Numbered from the stretch's first letter, positions 8,635 to 18,500 are shown. The stretch: 64,000 bases of DNA from Jeotgalibacillus campisalis (GCF_000829515.1 NZ_JXRR01000008.1:186001-250000), one strand, 5' to 3'. The notes: generated by a model not told the origin, from the sequence alone. Numbers and translations: made by a program.

Positions 8635-9966
8635 TTAGAAATCAATCTTCATTGCCTCTGCCATCAGCTCAGGCATATCTGTATTGTCAAGAAGACCGTG
8701 GAACAACCCAGAACCTGGTCCATACGCATAAACTGGCACATCTACTCCGGTGTGAGCTGAAGTGGACCAGCCTACATAAGCACGTTCACTGACAATCGTA
8801 TTAATGGTCATGCCGACTTCACCTTCAGGAGCCGTTTGAATTCTGCCTACTTCTTCAGCCGTTAATTTAAGTCCGGTATGCTCTTGCACTACTTTGCGGG
8901 CGTTGCCGCGTTTTTTATTCATCTGAGAAGCCATGAATTCACCTGTAGCTTCTACGTTGCGAAGTATTTCAACGTTGGCGTTGTATTCGTCATATCCGCC
9001 AACAGACATGCCGCCTGTGTCGTGGTCTCCTGCAATGACAACAAGTGTCTTCTTATCTTTTTTCGCGTAGGCAAGCGCTTCTTCAACTGCTTCTTCAAAT
9101 GCTTCGGAATCATGCATGGCCCAAGCTGCATCATGAGCGTGGCCCGCCCAGTCGATCTGGCTGCCTTCTACCATAAGGAAGAACCCTTTTTTATTCGTAG
9201 ATAGAGAATCAATCGCCGTACTTGTCATTTCAGCAAGGCTTGGTTCTTCAGTCATTTCACGGTCAAGCTCTGGCGCCATTGCACCATCTGCAAATAGACC
9301 CAGTATTTTTTTCTCTTTGCCATTTAGATCCATCAGATCGTCTCTATCCTCTACAATGGCATAGCCGTTTTCTTCTGATTCTTCAATTAAATTACGCTCT
9401 TCTTGCTTGCCGCCAAGTGATTCAGGAAGAAAATTGGACTTTCCGCCGCCAAATAGTACATCAACTTCATTGACCATCTGCTGAGCGATAGCCGCTTCAC
9501 TGCCTCTTGATTGCACATGAGAAGCAAATACAGCCGGGGTTGCGTGTGTGATGGTGGATGTTGCCACTAGTCCGGTAGATTTGCCGGCGTCATCAGCCGC
9601 TTCTAAGATCGACTCCACGGTGCGGCCATTTGGTGTAACGCCAACCATTCCGTTATTCGTTTTATAACCGGTTGCCATGGCTGTTCCGGCTGCTGCAGAA
9701 TCGGTGACCCAGTTATCAGAGGAATTGGTTTGCATCATGCCGACAAGAAGGGGATCAAGAACCGTTTCTTTTCCTTTAAAGATGCGATAGTTTGTTGCAT
9801 AGGCTGCAGAATACCCATCTGGAATCATGAAAATGACGTTCTCGATCTTTGACTTGCCTTTTTCATTTTTAGAAGGTCCTGCCTCTGCTTCGTGAACATA
9901 CGTAACACCTGAAACGACCATGGCTGTACACAATGCTGCTGCTGCAAATCCTTTGAATTTTTTCAA
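8635..9966 (-). CDS. Secreted alkaline phosphatase (PhoA family)
   Basis: The enzyme releases phosphate from phosphomonoesters outside the membrane. The 443-residue protein begins with a typical signal peptide (KK, hydrophobic stretch, cut near AEAGP). It has the metal-binding MIPDG motif, the active-site serine in VTDSAAAGTAMATGYKT (about residue 90), EGSQIDWAGHAHD, VIAGDHDTGG and a late SAHTG histidine. The length matches B. subtilis PhoA/PhoB. The start is TTG, seven bases after AGGAGG. Repeats resembling a PhoP box lie upstream, consistent with phosphate-starvation control. Confidence 0.95.
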   Translation of the reverse strand: MKKFKGFAAAALCTAMVVSGVTYVHEAEAGPSKNEKGKSKIENVIFMIPDGYSAAYATNYRIFKGKETVLDPLLVGMMQTNSSDNWVTDSAAAGTAMATGYKTNNGMVGVTPNGRTVESILEAADDAGKSTGLVATSTITHATPAVFASHVQSRGSEAAIAQQMVNEVDVLFGGGKSNFLPESLGGKQEERNLIEESEENGYAIVEDRDDLMDLNGKEKKILGLFADGAMAPELDREMTEEPSLAEMTSTAIDSLSTNKKGFFLMVEGSQIDWAGHAHDAAWAMHDSEAFEEAVEEALAYAKKDKKTLVVIAGDHDTGGMSVGGYDEYNANVEILRNVEATGEFMASQMNKKRGNARKVVQEHTGLKLTAEEVGRIQTAPEGEVGMTINTIVSERAYVGWSTSAHTGVDVPVYAYGPGSGLFHGLLDNTDMPELMAEAMKIDF

Positions 9967-10030
9967 TTCAATTCCTCCTATGAAGTCGATTAGCTTACAT
10001 TTATTAGTTTAATAGGACATAATTGAGAGA

Positions 10031-10060
10031 GTATAAAGAGCGTATAAAAGATAAGTGAAG
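10031..10060 (-). promoter_or_regulatory. Candidate PhoP box upstream of alkaline phosphatase
   Basis: Reading towards the phosphatase gene there are two TTATAC repeats exactly 11 bases apart (10042-10047 and 10031-10036), preceded by a weaker TTCACTTATC. PhoP of Bacillus binds TT(A/T/C)ACA-like direct repeats with about 11-base periodicity. A TATTAA that could serve as a -10 lies about 20 bases downstream. The match is to pattern only. Confidence 0.4.
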
Positions 10061-10175
10061 TTTAATACGAAAAGATTTCAAATAGGGTTATGATGTTAAA
10101 ATTAGTATTTTAAGGTAAATTAAAAGTGTTATTAATCATAAAGGATCGTAAGAAAATGCAAAAGGGGGCCCTTTC

Positions 10176-11078
10176 ATGGAGTTTCAGGATGAATTTATAA
10201 AATCGGTGCATCTGTATGCAAAAGAAAAGGGAGAGGACTGGCTTATGAAACTACCATTTTTAATTCAGCATGCTGAGCAAAAATGGAATTTGACGGTAAA
10301 GGAGCCATACACTCTTTCTATTAATTATGTGGCGCCTGCTGAAAGGATGGATGGGGAGAGGGTAGTTATTAAGATTTGCCTGCCAGGTGACGGTTTTACC
10401 CATGAACTAAGGGCCCTGAACCATTTTAAGGGCAATGGGATGGTGCGCCTGCTCGATTGGGATGAAGAAAAAGGCATCCTGCTGCTTCAACACATTTCAC
10501 CGGGCACTTCACTTAAAGATGTGCTGCAAGACGAAGAAGCCTGCAAGATCGCTGCTCGTGTGATCAAGCGTCTAGCACACCCTGCTCCTGCAGAAACAGT
10601 GATTCCAACGGTTGAAGATAGGCGAAAATCACTTGGGATAATGATGGCTGCGCATCCTGAAGGGGTGGGACCCATCACATTTCCTGTCCTTAGCAAAGCA
10701 TTGAATCTTTTTTCATACTTAACACAATCAGTCCGGCAGCCGTATCTGCTCCACGGAGATTTTCATCACTATAACGTTTTACTCTCAGGTGAAAAGGAGT
10801 GGGTAGCCATCGATCCTAAGGGCTTGATCGGCGAGATTGAGTATGATTTAATCCAATTCTTATTAAATTGTCTGCCTGACAAAGAACTGATCGCCTGTAC
10901 AAAAAGAAGGGTGGCAATTTTTACAGAGGAACTGGACTTAAATGAGGAACGATTGCTGCAGTGGGGGTATTGCCATACAGTCCTTTCAACTGCCTGGTCA
11001 GTTGATGAGCAGGGCGGTTACAGTGAAAGCTTTTACCAGATGATTGACGTGTTTGAAAGACTGATGGAGGGAGCGTAA
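10176..11078 (+). CDS. APH(6)-like small-molecule kinase
   Basis: The 300-residue protein has the aminoglycoside 6-phosphotransferase/hydroxyurea kinase layout. ATP-lobe residues are VVIKICLP; the catalytic loop is LLHGDFHHYNVL (Asp about residue 193); the metal-binding motif is AIDPKGLIGEIEYDL. Such enzymes phosphorylate streptomycin-type antibiotics, but chromosomal Bacillus homologues are often untested, so antibiotic resistance is a family-based guess. The ATG follows AAAGGGGG. It is a single gene. Confidence 0.8.
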   Translation: MEFQDEFIKSVHLYAKEKGEDWLMKLPFLIQHAEQKWNLTVKEPYTLSINYVAPAERMDGERVVIKICLPGDGFTHELRALNHFKGNGMVRLLDWDEEKGILLLQHISPGTSLKDVLQDEEACKIAARVIKRLAHPAPAETVIPTVEDRRKSLGIMMAAHPEGVGPITFPVLSKALNLFSYLTQSVRQPYLLHGDFHHYNVLLSGEKEWVAIDPKGLIGEIEYDLIQFLLNCLPDKELIACTKRRVAIFTEELDLNEERLLQWGYCHTVLSTAWSVDEQGGYSESFYQMIDVFERLMEGA

Positions 11079-11107
11079 TCTCCATCTAACCGGCATTGAG
11101 AGACAGA

Positions 11108-11863
11108 TTAGATTACCTGCTGCTCATAATAAAGAACCGCTTCTTCCATAAAAGCCATTACATCATCTTGAACAGGATAAAAGTTTAAGTCAGCTGACGC
11201 GGTTTTGGATTTGCGCGCTTCAAAAAACTTCTCAGCTAAAGCGGTGTTTCCTTTAAATAATTCGTTTGAAAGAATCAGCGTATCTTCTGCAATAAGTTGT
11301 CCGTCGCGGGTCTCAGGTCCTTTTCCTTCTTCGAGACAAATCTCAATTCGTTTTATTAGGTTCATCCATTTCGTAAGCTGTTCATGATCTGTCTCCATTT
11401 TAGGCAAACGTTTCCGGAGTATTTCTTTTTCATCGTCAGAAAATAGAACTTCCAACGCTTTTTTCCTGCGAAGGTCCTTTACGTTTTGATCCTCAGCTAC
11501 AAGCGGAAGCAGCTGATTCCATTTTAATTCTCCCTCTAGTTTCAGTATGTTAAAAAGAGTATGCGTATAATCGAGCGATTGTTTAAGCTCATCCATTTCT
11601 TGTTCAAGCTGCTCCTTGTGGATGGTAAGGGTTTTGAATACTGTTGTTTGGGTGATCATTTTTTGAATGTCTTCGAGCGTCATGGAGGCTGATTTTAAAA
11701 GCTGTATTTTTTGAAGCAAGAGTAAATTTTGGGGTGAATAAAGACGTTTTCCATAGTCATCCTTCAAAGCAGGGTTCACTAATCCAATTTCATCATAATA
11801 ACGCAATGTCCTCAGTGACAAATTAAGTTTCTTTGCGACTTCTCCCGTTGAAAAATAATCCAT
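11108..11863 (-). CDS. MerR-family transcriptional regulator
   Basis: The 251-residue protein has an N-terminal winged helix (STGEVAKKLNLSLRTLRYYDEIGL) and a coiled coil at about residues 75-120 (EQLEQEMDELKQSLDY). A C-terminal domain of about 130 residues resembles TipAS-like effector domains in size, with no clear cysteine metal-site motif. It is divergent from a CPBP protease gene, and a textbook MerR-type promoter lies between them, so that gene is the likely target. Confidence 0.88.
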   Translation of the reverse strand: MDYFSTGEVAKKLNLSLRTLRYYDEIGLVNPALKDDYGKRLYSPQNLLLLQKIQLLKSASMTLEDIQKMITQTTVFKTLTIHKEQLEQEMDELKQSLDYTHTLFNILKLEGELKWNQLLPLVAEDQNVKDLRRKKALEVLFSDDEKEILRKRLPKMETDHEQLTKWMNLIKRIEICLEEGKGPETRDGQLIAEDTLILSNELFKGNTALAEKFFEARKSKTASADLNFYPVQDDVMAFMEEAVLYYEQQVI

Positions 11864-11887
11864 TTTACTTTTCCTCCTAAAATAAGC

Positions 11888-11918
11888 TTGCGGGTAACGC
11901 TGCGTAACCTTTTATGCT
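11888..11918 (+). promoter_or_regulatory. MerR-type promoter and operator of the CPBP protease gene
   Basis: A -35 TTGCGG (11888-11893) and -10 TATGCT (11913-11918) are separated by 19 bases, the overlong spacer typical of MerR-activated promoters. Nearly all the spacer is a dyad (11893-11909, GGTAACGC-T-GCGTAACC, 7 of 8 pairs). This fits DNA-twisting activation by the divergently encoded MerR protein. Confidence 0.75.
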
Positions 11919-11953
11919 TACTTTATCACATAAATTTTAGGAGGAAGCTTAAT

Positions 11954-12646
11954 ATGAAAGAAATAATGACAGAGATGAAATGGACATATAGAGAACTCTT
12001 TGTCCTTTTGGCATTGGTACTAATAGTAGTGCCGATTTTCATTGAAGAACTTCTGCAAAATCGCTTAGTTGACTTGATTGGGAACCAACTTTACTCAGGG
12101 ACGTTGACAGGATTGATCATGGCGATCGTATTTATGCTTGGCGTGTATTTTGTCTTACTAAAACCCCGTGGACTTGGATGGGAGGCAGTCGGTATTTGTT
12201 CATTCCCCAAAAAATATTGGACAGCCGTGGCGGGATGGACAGTTGTCATGATCGCAGGAAGTATCACCATAGTAGTGGGAATGGACCTGTTAGGGTTTGG
12301 TACAGATAATGCAAAAACGGAATCATTAAAAATGGAGATAAATTGGTTTACGTTTGGGATTGCCTTTGTTTCCGCTGCCATTATTTCACCTATTTATGAA
12401 GAAATTTTCTACCGGGGGTTTCTCTACAAATGGTTTAAAGTAAAATGGGGGATACCAGCGGGCATTCTCTTCAGTTCTATCATTTTTACGGTGGTTCATA
12501 TTCCTACCTACAATACACTGCCTGTCAATTTTGTCTCAGGTATCATTTTTGCGTGGACATATGAAAAGTCAGGTTCGATTCTTCCTGCAATGATCATACA
12601 TAGCATTCTTAATGGACTTGCTGTTGTTTTGACCGCTTTATTTTAG
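11954..12646 (+). CDS. CPBP (CAAX/Abi) family intramembrane protease
   Basis: The 230-residue protein starts at the ATG at 11954, nine bases after AGGAGG. It has about seven hydrophobic segments and the Abi/CPBP motifs: EEIFYRGFLYKW (E-E-x3-R), FTVVHIPTY (F-x3-H) and HSILN. Family members are glutamic intramembrane endopeptidases acting on prenylated proteins, bacteriocins or anti-sigma factors; the substrate here is unknown. Control by the adjacent MerR regulator suggests it responds to a small-molecule or antimicrobial signal. Confidence 0.85.
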   Translation: MKEIMTEMKWTYRELFVLLALVLIVVPIFIEELLQNRLVDLIGNQLYSGTLTGLIMAIVFMLGVYFVLLKPRGLGWEAVGICSFPKKYWTAVAGWTVVMIAGSITIVVGMDLLGFGTDNAKTESLKMEINWFTFGIAFVSAAIISPIYEEIFYRGFLYKWFKVKWGIPAGILFSSIIFTVVHIPTYNTLPVNFVSGIIFAWTYEKSGSILPAMIIHSILNGLAVVLTALF

Positions 12647-12684
12647 AATAAGTTACTCTTTTTCCATACATGATTTTTTCTTGT

Positions 12685-13347
12685 TTACCATAATGATTTT
12701 TCTTCATACTCGTAGGAAATTCCATCATCTTCTATTAAATAGTGCATTTCTTCTTTTTCCAGAATGGAAATAAGGATGAAAGACTTGTTCAAGAGATTTT
12801 GATTGTAGCGGGTAAGAATCGTGTTCAGCTTCTCGGGATCAAGGGTTGGTGAACAAACAGCAAGCATTTGATGAATCAGGTCAATCTGACCGTTTAAATA
12901 ATGTTCTAACTCTGATGTTCGTTCATCCCCATTTACCATTTGCTCACTCAATAGAAATAGAGATTGATTAACCAGTTGAATGGTTTCCTGGTCGAGAGGC
13001 CCATGCTGAGCAGAAGCAGTTAGATAATTCACTTGATAGGCAAGTTTTGATTCTATTTCTTCTGCTTTGACAAAATAGGAATGGATCTCTTCTTCTACAT
13101 GGCTTCCAGTGAGTGCTTCAATCGAAGGAAAGTGCGAAGTGCCCGGGATAAACCATGTATAAGCGGCGTATAAGTTCCAGGTTAATACTAACCCTCCAAC
13201 CACCCCACCTAGTACGAAAAACGGCTTTTTCCCTTTTGATCCTCTATACGTATTGTGTGCCAAAGAACCATGTATGTACTCCTGATTTTTCAGGCGGTTG
13301 ATTTCTTTCATTTTTTTTTTGAATTCACGCTGACGTTTGTTTAACAA
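12685..13347 (-). CDS. Membrane-anchored protein, unknown
   Basis: A 220-residue protein starts from TTG at 13347, seven bases after AGGAG; the frame is open further upstream but without a ribosome site. A very basic N-terminus (about residues 1-40) is followed by one transmembrane helix (about 44-65). The rest is a mostly helical acidic domain ending in YEYEEKSLW. It is probably type II (N-terminus inside). I do not recognise a family. Confidence 0.6.
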   Translation of the reverse strand: MLNKRQREFKKKMKEINRLKNQEYIHGSLAHNTYRGSKGKKPFFVLGGVVGGLVLTWNLYAAYTWFIPGTSHFPSIEALTGSHVEEEIHSYFVKAEEIESKLAYQVNYLTASAQHGPLDQETIQLVNQSLFLLSEQMVNGDERTSELEHYLNGQIDLIHQMLAVCSPTLDPEKLNTILTRYNQNLLNKSFILISILEKEEMHYLIEDDGISYEYEEKSLW

Positions 13348-13540
13348 AATGGTTCTCCTATCCCTTTTTGAGACTATTATACTAAATAAGAGTGGATAAT
13401 TAAATATAATAACCATTTATTACATTAAATATATGTAAATATATTTAACAAAAACTATGTTATTCAGTTTAAAGAACCTCATAACTCGAGCTTCCCACTT
13501 TATTGAAGTATAATGGTTCAAAAAGAGGGAGGGGTCATGA

Positions 13541-14596
13541 TTGAAAAACGGCATAAATCCGGAAAAAGGGTTAGAGTTTGGTCTGTATACACTTGGAGAT
13601 CATCTTCCAAATCCTTTAACAGGAGAAAGAATATCGGCTGAACAGCGGATTCAGGAAATTATCGAATATGCAACGCTTGCCGATGAGGCGGGGATCGATT
13701 TTTTCAGCGTCGGTGAAAGTCATCAGGAATACTTTGTGACGCAGGCTCATGCAGTCGTGCTTGCAGCGATTGCCCAGGCGACGAAAAGGATTAAAATCGC
13801 AAGCTCATCAACAATTATCAGTACATCGGACCCTGTACGTGTTTTTGAAAACTTTGCGACGATTGATTTGATTTCAAAGGGACGGGCAGAAATTGTGGCT
13901 GGCCGTGCGTCACGTGTGGGGCTTTTTGAACTTCTGGGCTATGATGTCCGTGATTATGAAGCGCTGTATGAAGAAAAGTTTGATCTGCTGCGCAAGATTA
14001 ATGAAGAGGAAGTAGTAAATTGGCGTGGTGAATTCCGTGCTCCTTTAAGAGGGGCAGAAATCCTGCCTCGGCCTCAAAAAGGGTCGCTGCCTATTTGGCG
14101 CGCAGTTGGCGGCTCCCCGGGAAGTGCCATTAAAGCAGGCACTGCAGGTGTGCCGATGTTTTTAGCTCACTTAGGCGGTGCAGTTGAATCGTTTAAGCCG
14201 TCCGTGGATGCGTATCGTGAAGCCGCAGTTTCGGGTGGATTTGATCCAGCGGAACTGCCGATTGCGACAGCTGGCTTTTTTTATGCAGCCGAAACCTCCC
14301 AGCAGGCAGTCAAGGAAATGTATCCTCATATCAATGAGGGGATGAAAAAAACAAATGGCCAGGGCTTTCCTGAACGGCTTTTTGCTCAGGGAGCGCATCG
14401 CCAAAGCGTCATTAATATAGGCAGTCCACAGGAAATCATCGAAAAGATTCTTTATCAGCATGAAGTGCTTGGCAATCAGCGATATGTGGCACAAATTGAC
14501 TTTGGCGGCGTGCCGTTTGAGCGCCTCATGAAAAATATAGAGCTTATTGGAACAGAGATTTTGCCGGCAGTAAAAAAGTATACGGCGAAGAAATAG
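13541..14596 (+). CDS. Luciferase-like (LLM) flavin-dependent oxidoreductase
   Basis: The 351-residue protein has the bacterial-luciferase TIM-barrel family signatures: FGLYTLGDH at the first strand, DEAGIDFFSVGESHQEYF, IKIASSSTIISTSDPVRVFENFATIDLIS and GRAEIVAGRAS. Members are FMNH2-dependent monooxygenases or F420 oxidoreductases; the Bacillus group is most often FMN-dependent. Substrate unknown. The TTG start follows a GGGAGGGG ribosome site; an ATG four bases upstream is out of frame. Confidence 0.88.
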   Translation: MKNGINPEKGLEFGLYTLGDHLPNPLTGERISAEQRIQEIIEYATLADEAGIDFFSVGESHQEYFVTQAHAVVLAAIAQATKRIKIASSSTIISTSDPVRVFENFATIDLISKGRAEIVAGRASRVGLFELLGYDVRDYEALYEEKFDLLRKINEEEVVNWRGEFRAPLRGAEILPRPQKGSLPIWRAVGGSPGSAIKAGTAGVPMFLAHLGGAVESFKPSVDAYREAAVSGGFDPAELPIATAGFFYAAETSQQAVKEMYPHINEGMKKTNGQGFPERLFAQGAHRQSVINIGSPQEIIEKILYQHEVLGNQRYVAQIDFGGVPFERLMKNIELIGTEILPAVKKYTAKK

Positions 14597-14600
14597 TGAA

Positions 14601-14634
14601 AAGCTGCAGTCCGGGTGAGGACTGCGGCTTTTTT
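14601..14634. terminator. Terminator between convergent genes
   Basis: AAGCTGCAGTCC pairs with GGACTGCGGCTT and is followed by T6. It lies just after the LLM gene and abuts the stop of the converging sporulenol synthase gene. Confidence 0.8.
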
Positions 14635-14638
14635 CAGC

Positions 14639-16486
14639 TTACAGTGCAGCGTATTTTTTCAGTACGATCAGCGGCCAAATGTAATTATAGCTGTGGTAAT
14701 AGACGTAAAAATTACCTGGAAGTCCTGCACCGGTCGGGTAGCGGTACGTCCAGTCTTTAGTTTTCAGCTGTCCCAGCAAACAGTTTATTCCGCGCTCTAT
14801 GGACGGGGTTTTTTGCTTGTGCACACTGAGCAATGCATCGAGTGCCCAAGCAGTTTGGGAGGGCGTGCTTGAACCAAGGGGGATATAATGCATTACCTGG
14901 TCGCTTAAACAGGATTCACCCCAGCCCCCGTCTTCATTTTGAACACGTTCAAGAAAGGAGACCGCTTTTTTTATAGCAGGATCCTCTCCATTTAATCCTG
15001 CAGCAGACAAGCCGGTTACAGCGGACCACGTTCCGTAAAGAAATGAAATGCCCCATTTACCGTACCAGGAGCCATCGGACTGCTGATTCTTTTTCAGCCA
15101 GCGAATGGCATGCTGTATAGCGGAATGCTGAAAAGGAAGACGCGCTTCACTGCTTAAAAATTCGAGAGTCCGTCCTGTTAAATCAGCCGTGGAAGGGTCA
15201 ATGGCAGCATGGGATGCACCATCCATCGGCACGAAGGTGAGCAGCTGGTTAGTTTTTGCCCGTTCGAATGCCGGCCAGCCGCCGTCCTCGTTCTGAATTG
15301 CTAAGACCCAACTTACACCTCGCAGATACGATTCTTTTAGGGATGGATCGACTGTTATAGAAGGGCTGAGCGCTCGTAAGGAAGCGGTCGTGTCATCGAC
15401 ATCCGGATGAATGGTGTTGCTGTCGGAAAATCCCCAGCCGCCAGGAGAAGTCTGATCAGCTGTAAGGATCCAGTCCCCAAATTTGTCATGCTGATGCTTA
15501 AGGAGATACACCTCTGCTTTTTTTCGTTTATATGGTGAAAAAGGAAGGTCGTGCAGCGCATGGCATAGGAGAGCGGTGTCCCAGACAGTAGAAGTGGAGT
15601 TCTGAATATGCCATCCGTTGTTTGTGAGGCAGCGATGTGTTTTTAGTCCTGTGATCGCCTTTTGAATCAGAGGGTGCTGCTTTGAATAGCCTTCACTAAC
15701 TAAAGCAAAGAGCATGTAAAAGGTAGAGGAAACGTAACTGTATAACGTTCCATCTCCTTCGATGCGCTGAAGCATATACGTCACAAGACGCTTTCTGGCA
15801 CGCTGATGCACGAGGTGAGGCAGACCGGCAATGGAGGAAGCGGTTTGGTAAATGCCTGAAAGAAGTGAGCGCGAATGTTCATTTAGCTGCTCAGAAGGGG
15901 TTCTTATCAAAAGTGCGCTCATGTCCGGTATATCCTTTTCGCCGAGCTGAAAGCGGCTGTCAGTTAAAAGAAGAATCGGTGCCATATGAACGCGTGCATA
16001 GCTGCTGAAATCATAAAACGAAACAGGAGAGGAAGAAGGAAACAAGATGAAGTGGACAGGCAGATGCAGCAGGTTAGGCCATGGATATTGTCCGTGAATA
16101 GCGAGCATGATTTTCGTCATGGAGTGAGCAGCACCAAGCCCTCCCTGAGCCAAAATAAATCGGGAAGCTTTCTGTGCGGACCTCTCACTTTTTTTCCAAT
16201 AACCTGTATATAAAAGAGCAAAATACGCTTCAATTGTAGCCGATAAATTTCCGTTATCACCGGGGTATATGGACCAATAGCCATCAGGGTGCTGTAGGGA
16301 AGCAACACGCGCGCCAAGTTCATTCATCAGGCTTTCATCTGTGGTAAAGGTTTTTAACAGCAGCATCATATTGGTATCTGTCATCAGACTGTTTTCAAAG
16401 CAGAAACGAAAGCTTCCATCCGGTGCCTGATGAGCTTCAATTTCGTTGATCAACTGTCCGATTAGTTCATTTATTTGGTTCTGCAT
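14639..16486 (-). CDS. sqhC: Sporulenol synthase / squalene-hopene cyclase family
   Basis: The 615-residue protein is close in length to B. subtilis SqhC, which cyclises tetraprenyl-beta-curcumene to the spore sesquarterpene sporulenol. The catalytic D-x-D-D motif is visible in HPDVDDTTASL (about residue 350). Several QW repeats occur, such as QNEDGGWPAF, QQSDGSWYGKWG and QNEDGGWGES. The start ATG at 16486 follows GAGGGGGAG; the frame extends 45 codons further but without a ribosome site. A class II triterpene cyclase is clear; sporulenol rather than hopene is inferred from the Bacillus context and length. Confidence 0.92.
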   Translation of the reverse strand: MQNQINELIGQLINEIEAHQAPDGSFRFCFENSLMTDTNMMLLLKTFTTDESLMNELGARVASLQHPDGYWSIYPGDNGNLSATIEAYFALLYTGYWKKSERSAQKASRFILAQGGLGAAHSMTKIMLAIHGQYPWPNLLHLPVHFILFPSSSPVSFYDFSSYARVHMAPILLLTDSRFQLGEKDIPDMSALLIRTPSEQLNEHSRSLLSGIYQTASSIAGLPHLVHQRARKRLVTYMLQRIEGDGTLYSYVSSTFYMLFALVSEGYSKQHPLIQKAITGLKTHRCLTNNGWHIQNSTSTVWDTALLCHALHDLPFSPYKRKKAEVYLLKHQHDKFGDWILTADQTSPGGWGFSDSNTIHPDVDDTTASLRALSPSITVDPSLKESYLRGVSWVLAIQNEDGGWPAFERAKTNQLLTFVPMDGASHAAIDPSTADLTGRTLEFLSSEARLPFQHSAIQHAIRWLKKNQQSDGSWYGKWGISFLYGTWSAVTGLSAAGLNGEDPAIKKAVSFLERVQNEDGGWGESCLSDQVMHYIPLGSSTPSQTAWALDALLSVHKQKTPSIERGINCLLGQLKTKDWTYRYPTGAGLPGNFYVYYHSYNYIWPLIVLKKYAAL

Positions 16487-16686
16487 GTTCTTTCTCCCCC
16501 TCAATTTCATCCTTCTATTTTTATTCTTGTTAAAAGGTTTTATGAAAATGGGGAAAATCATTTTAATATTAGCGTAACGAGGGAAAAGGTATAATAAGTG
16601 AGCAGGGGAAAACAATAACAACAGCTTATGTAGAATTAATTTTTATCCAATAAAAATAGATATCTGTACTAGACAAGGAGGATTTG

Positions 16687-18153
16687 ATGACACAAAGTCA
16701 TGCAGGATGGAAGTTAGAAAACAGCTACAGCCAGCTGCCGTCACTTTTTTTTACTCCGATCGATCCAAATCCGGTCCCAACACCGGAGTTCGTGCTTTTT
16801 AATGAAGCACTAGCCGATTCACTTGGACTCAGCTCAGACGCTCTGCACAGTGATGAAGGAGCTGCTATTTTTGCTGGAAATAAGGTTCCTGAAGGGTCTC
16901 TGCCGATTGCTCAAGCTTACGCCGGACACCAGTTTGGCAACCTGACAATGCTTGGTGATGGACGTGCTTTGTTAATTGGAGAACAAATTACCCCATCAAA
17001 CGAACGATTTGATATTCAGCTGAAAGGCTCCGGACGCACGCCTTTTTCACGGGGTGGAGACGGCCGTGCAGCACTCGGTCCCATGCTGCGTGAATATGTC
17101 ATCAGTGAAGCCATGCATGCTCTTGGCATCCCGACGACACGCAGTCTCGCTGTAGTCAAAACAGGCGAAGACATTATTCGTGAAACCCTGCTTCCAGGCG
17201 CTGTTATGACACGTGTCGCATCCAGTCATTTGCGTTTTGGAACCTTTCAATACGCAGCGGGAGTGGAGGAAGGAAAGGAATTGAAAGCTCTTGCAGACTA
17301 TGCAATTGAACGTCATTATCCTGAGATCAAGGAAGATGAAAACCGCTACCGGTCTCTACTTGCCAAAGTGATTGAAAAGCATGCTTCGCTTATTGCCAAA
17401 TGGCAGCAGGTCGGTTTTATTCACGGTGTGATGAACACAGATAATATGTCCATTTGCGGAGAAACCATTGATTATGGACCTTGCGCATTTATGGATTCAT
17501 ATGATCCTGCAACAGTATTTAGCTCTATTGACGCTCAAGGGCGATATGCTTACGGCAATCAGCCTAAGATAGGCGGATGGAATCTTGCGCGCTTTGCGGA
17601 AACACTGCTGCCGCTGCTGCATGAAGATCAAAAAAAGGCGGTAGAAATTGCGCAGGCAGAAATCGAAGCGTATGGAAGAATCTATCACGAAAAATGGCTG
17701 AGCAATATGAGAGGAAAGCTTGGACTTTTCCGCGCTGAAGACGGGGATGAAAAGCTGATTGAAGAACTGCTTGGGCTGATGAAAGATCATAAATCAGATT
17801 TTACGAATACGTTTCGTATGCTGACGGATGGCGTAAAAGAGGAAGAAGGACTTTTCGCTGCACCTGAATTTAAACAGTGGGAAACGAAGTGGCAAGAAAG
17901 ACTAAGCAGTCAGTCCGGGTCACTTGAGGAAGCAAAAAAACAGATGCAGCAGCATAACCCGGTCGTGATTCCGCGTAATCATAAAGTGGAAGAAGCACTT
18001 GAAGCGGCGGTTCGGTACGATGACTATACCGTGCTCACCAATCTGCTTGAGGTGTTATCAAGACCTTATGACTATTCAACCAGTAAAACAAGTGCGTACT
18101 GCATTCCACCGGATCCTTCAAACGGACGGTACAGAACGTTTTGCGGGACGTAA
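16687..18153 (+). CDS. selO: Protein adenylyltransferase SelO (YdiU)
   Basis: SelO is a pseudokinase-fold enzyme that transfers AMP to Ser/Thr/Tyr of proteins and is linked to redox stress. The 488-residue protein shows family blocks [70 protein letters not shown] with the metal-binding Asn/Asp, and DYGPCAFMD. It ends in FCGT, where the Cys is the usual conserved C-terminal residue. The ATG at 16687 is five bases after AGGAGG; a TTG one codon earlier is possible. A terminator follows. Confidence 0.95.
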   Translation: MTQSHAGWKLENSYSQLPSLFFTPIDPNPVPTPEFVLFNEALADSLGLSSDALHSDEGAAIFAGNKVPEGSLPIAQAYAGHQFGNLTMLGDGRALLIGEQITPSNERFDIQLKGSGRTPFSRGGDGRAALGPMLREYVISEAMHALGIPTTRSLAVVKTGEDIIRETLLPGAVMTRVASSHLRFGTFQYAAGVEEGKELKALADYAIERHYPEIKEDENRYRSLLAKVIEKHASLIAKWQQVGFIHGVMNTDNMSICGETIDYGPCAFMDSYDPATVFSSIDAQGRYAYGNQPKIGGWNLARFAETLLPLLHEDQKKAVEIAQAEIEAYGRIYHEKWLSNMRGKLGLFRAEDGDEKLIEELLGLMKDHKSDFTNTFRMLTDGVKEEEGLFAAPEFKQWETKWQERLSSQSGSLEEAKKQMQQHNPVVIPRNHKVEEALEAAVRYDDYTVLTNLLEVLSRPYDYSTSKTSAYCIPPDPSNGRYRTFCGT

Positions 18154-18172
18154 TTACAGGGCAATCAATTCA

Positions 18173-18208
18173 AAAACAGGCTTAACGAAAAGGTTGAGCC
18201 TGTTTTTT
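18173..18208 (+). terminator. Terminator of selO
   Basis: AAAACAGGCTTAAC pairs with GTTGAGCCTGTTTT, followed by more T. Confidence 0.85.
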
Positions 18209-18287
18209 CTGTCTATAACAGGTTCTTGTGCTTCATACTCAAATTTGAAATAATAGGAACTTGTCTTAAATGGAAGAGGTGCTTCTC

Positions 18288-18500
18288 TTGTTACAACGTA
18301 TAATCCAAAAGAACAATAAGCAGATTTTTGTGATATCACAGTTCATTCTGGTGGCATTTTTAGCTCTGGCAATTTATACATTTTTCACGAAAGAAGCCTC
18401 TGCGGCCAAGATACTTGCAGTTCTTTCATTTGCAGGAAGTGGAGTTCTATTAATTATTTCTCTGATCGGCAGTTATCGAATGCGGAGAGACAAAGCGTAA
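18288..18500 (+). CDS. Small two-helix membrane protein, unknown
   Basis: About 70 residues from a TTG start that follows AGAGGTG at good spacing; the ATG at 18270 would place that site inside the gene. Two hydrophobic segments (about residues 14-34 and 41-60) and a basic tail (RMRRDKA) are visible. I do not recognise it. Codon use looks normal and the gene sits between two regulated units. Confidence 0.5.
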   Translation: MLQRIIQKNNKQIFVISQFILVAFLALAIYTFFTKEASAAKILAVLSFAGSGVLLIISLIGSYRMRRDKA

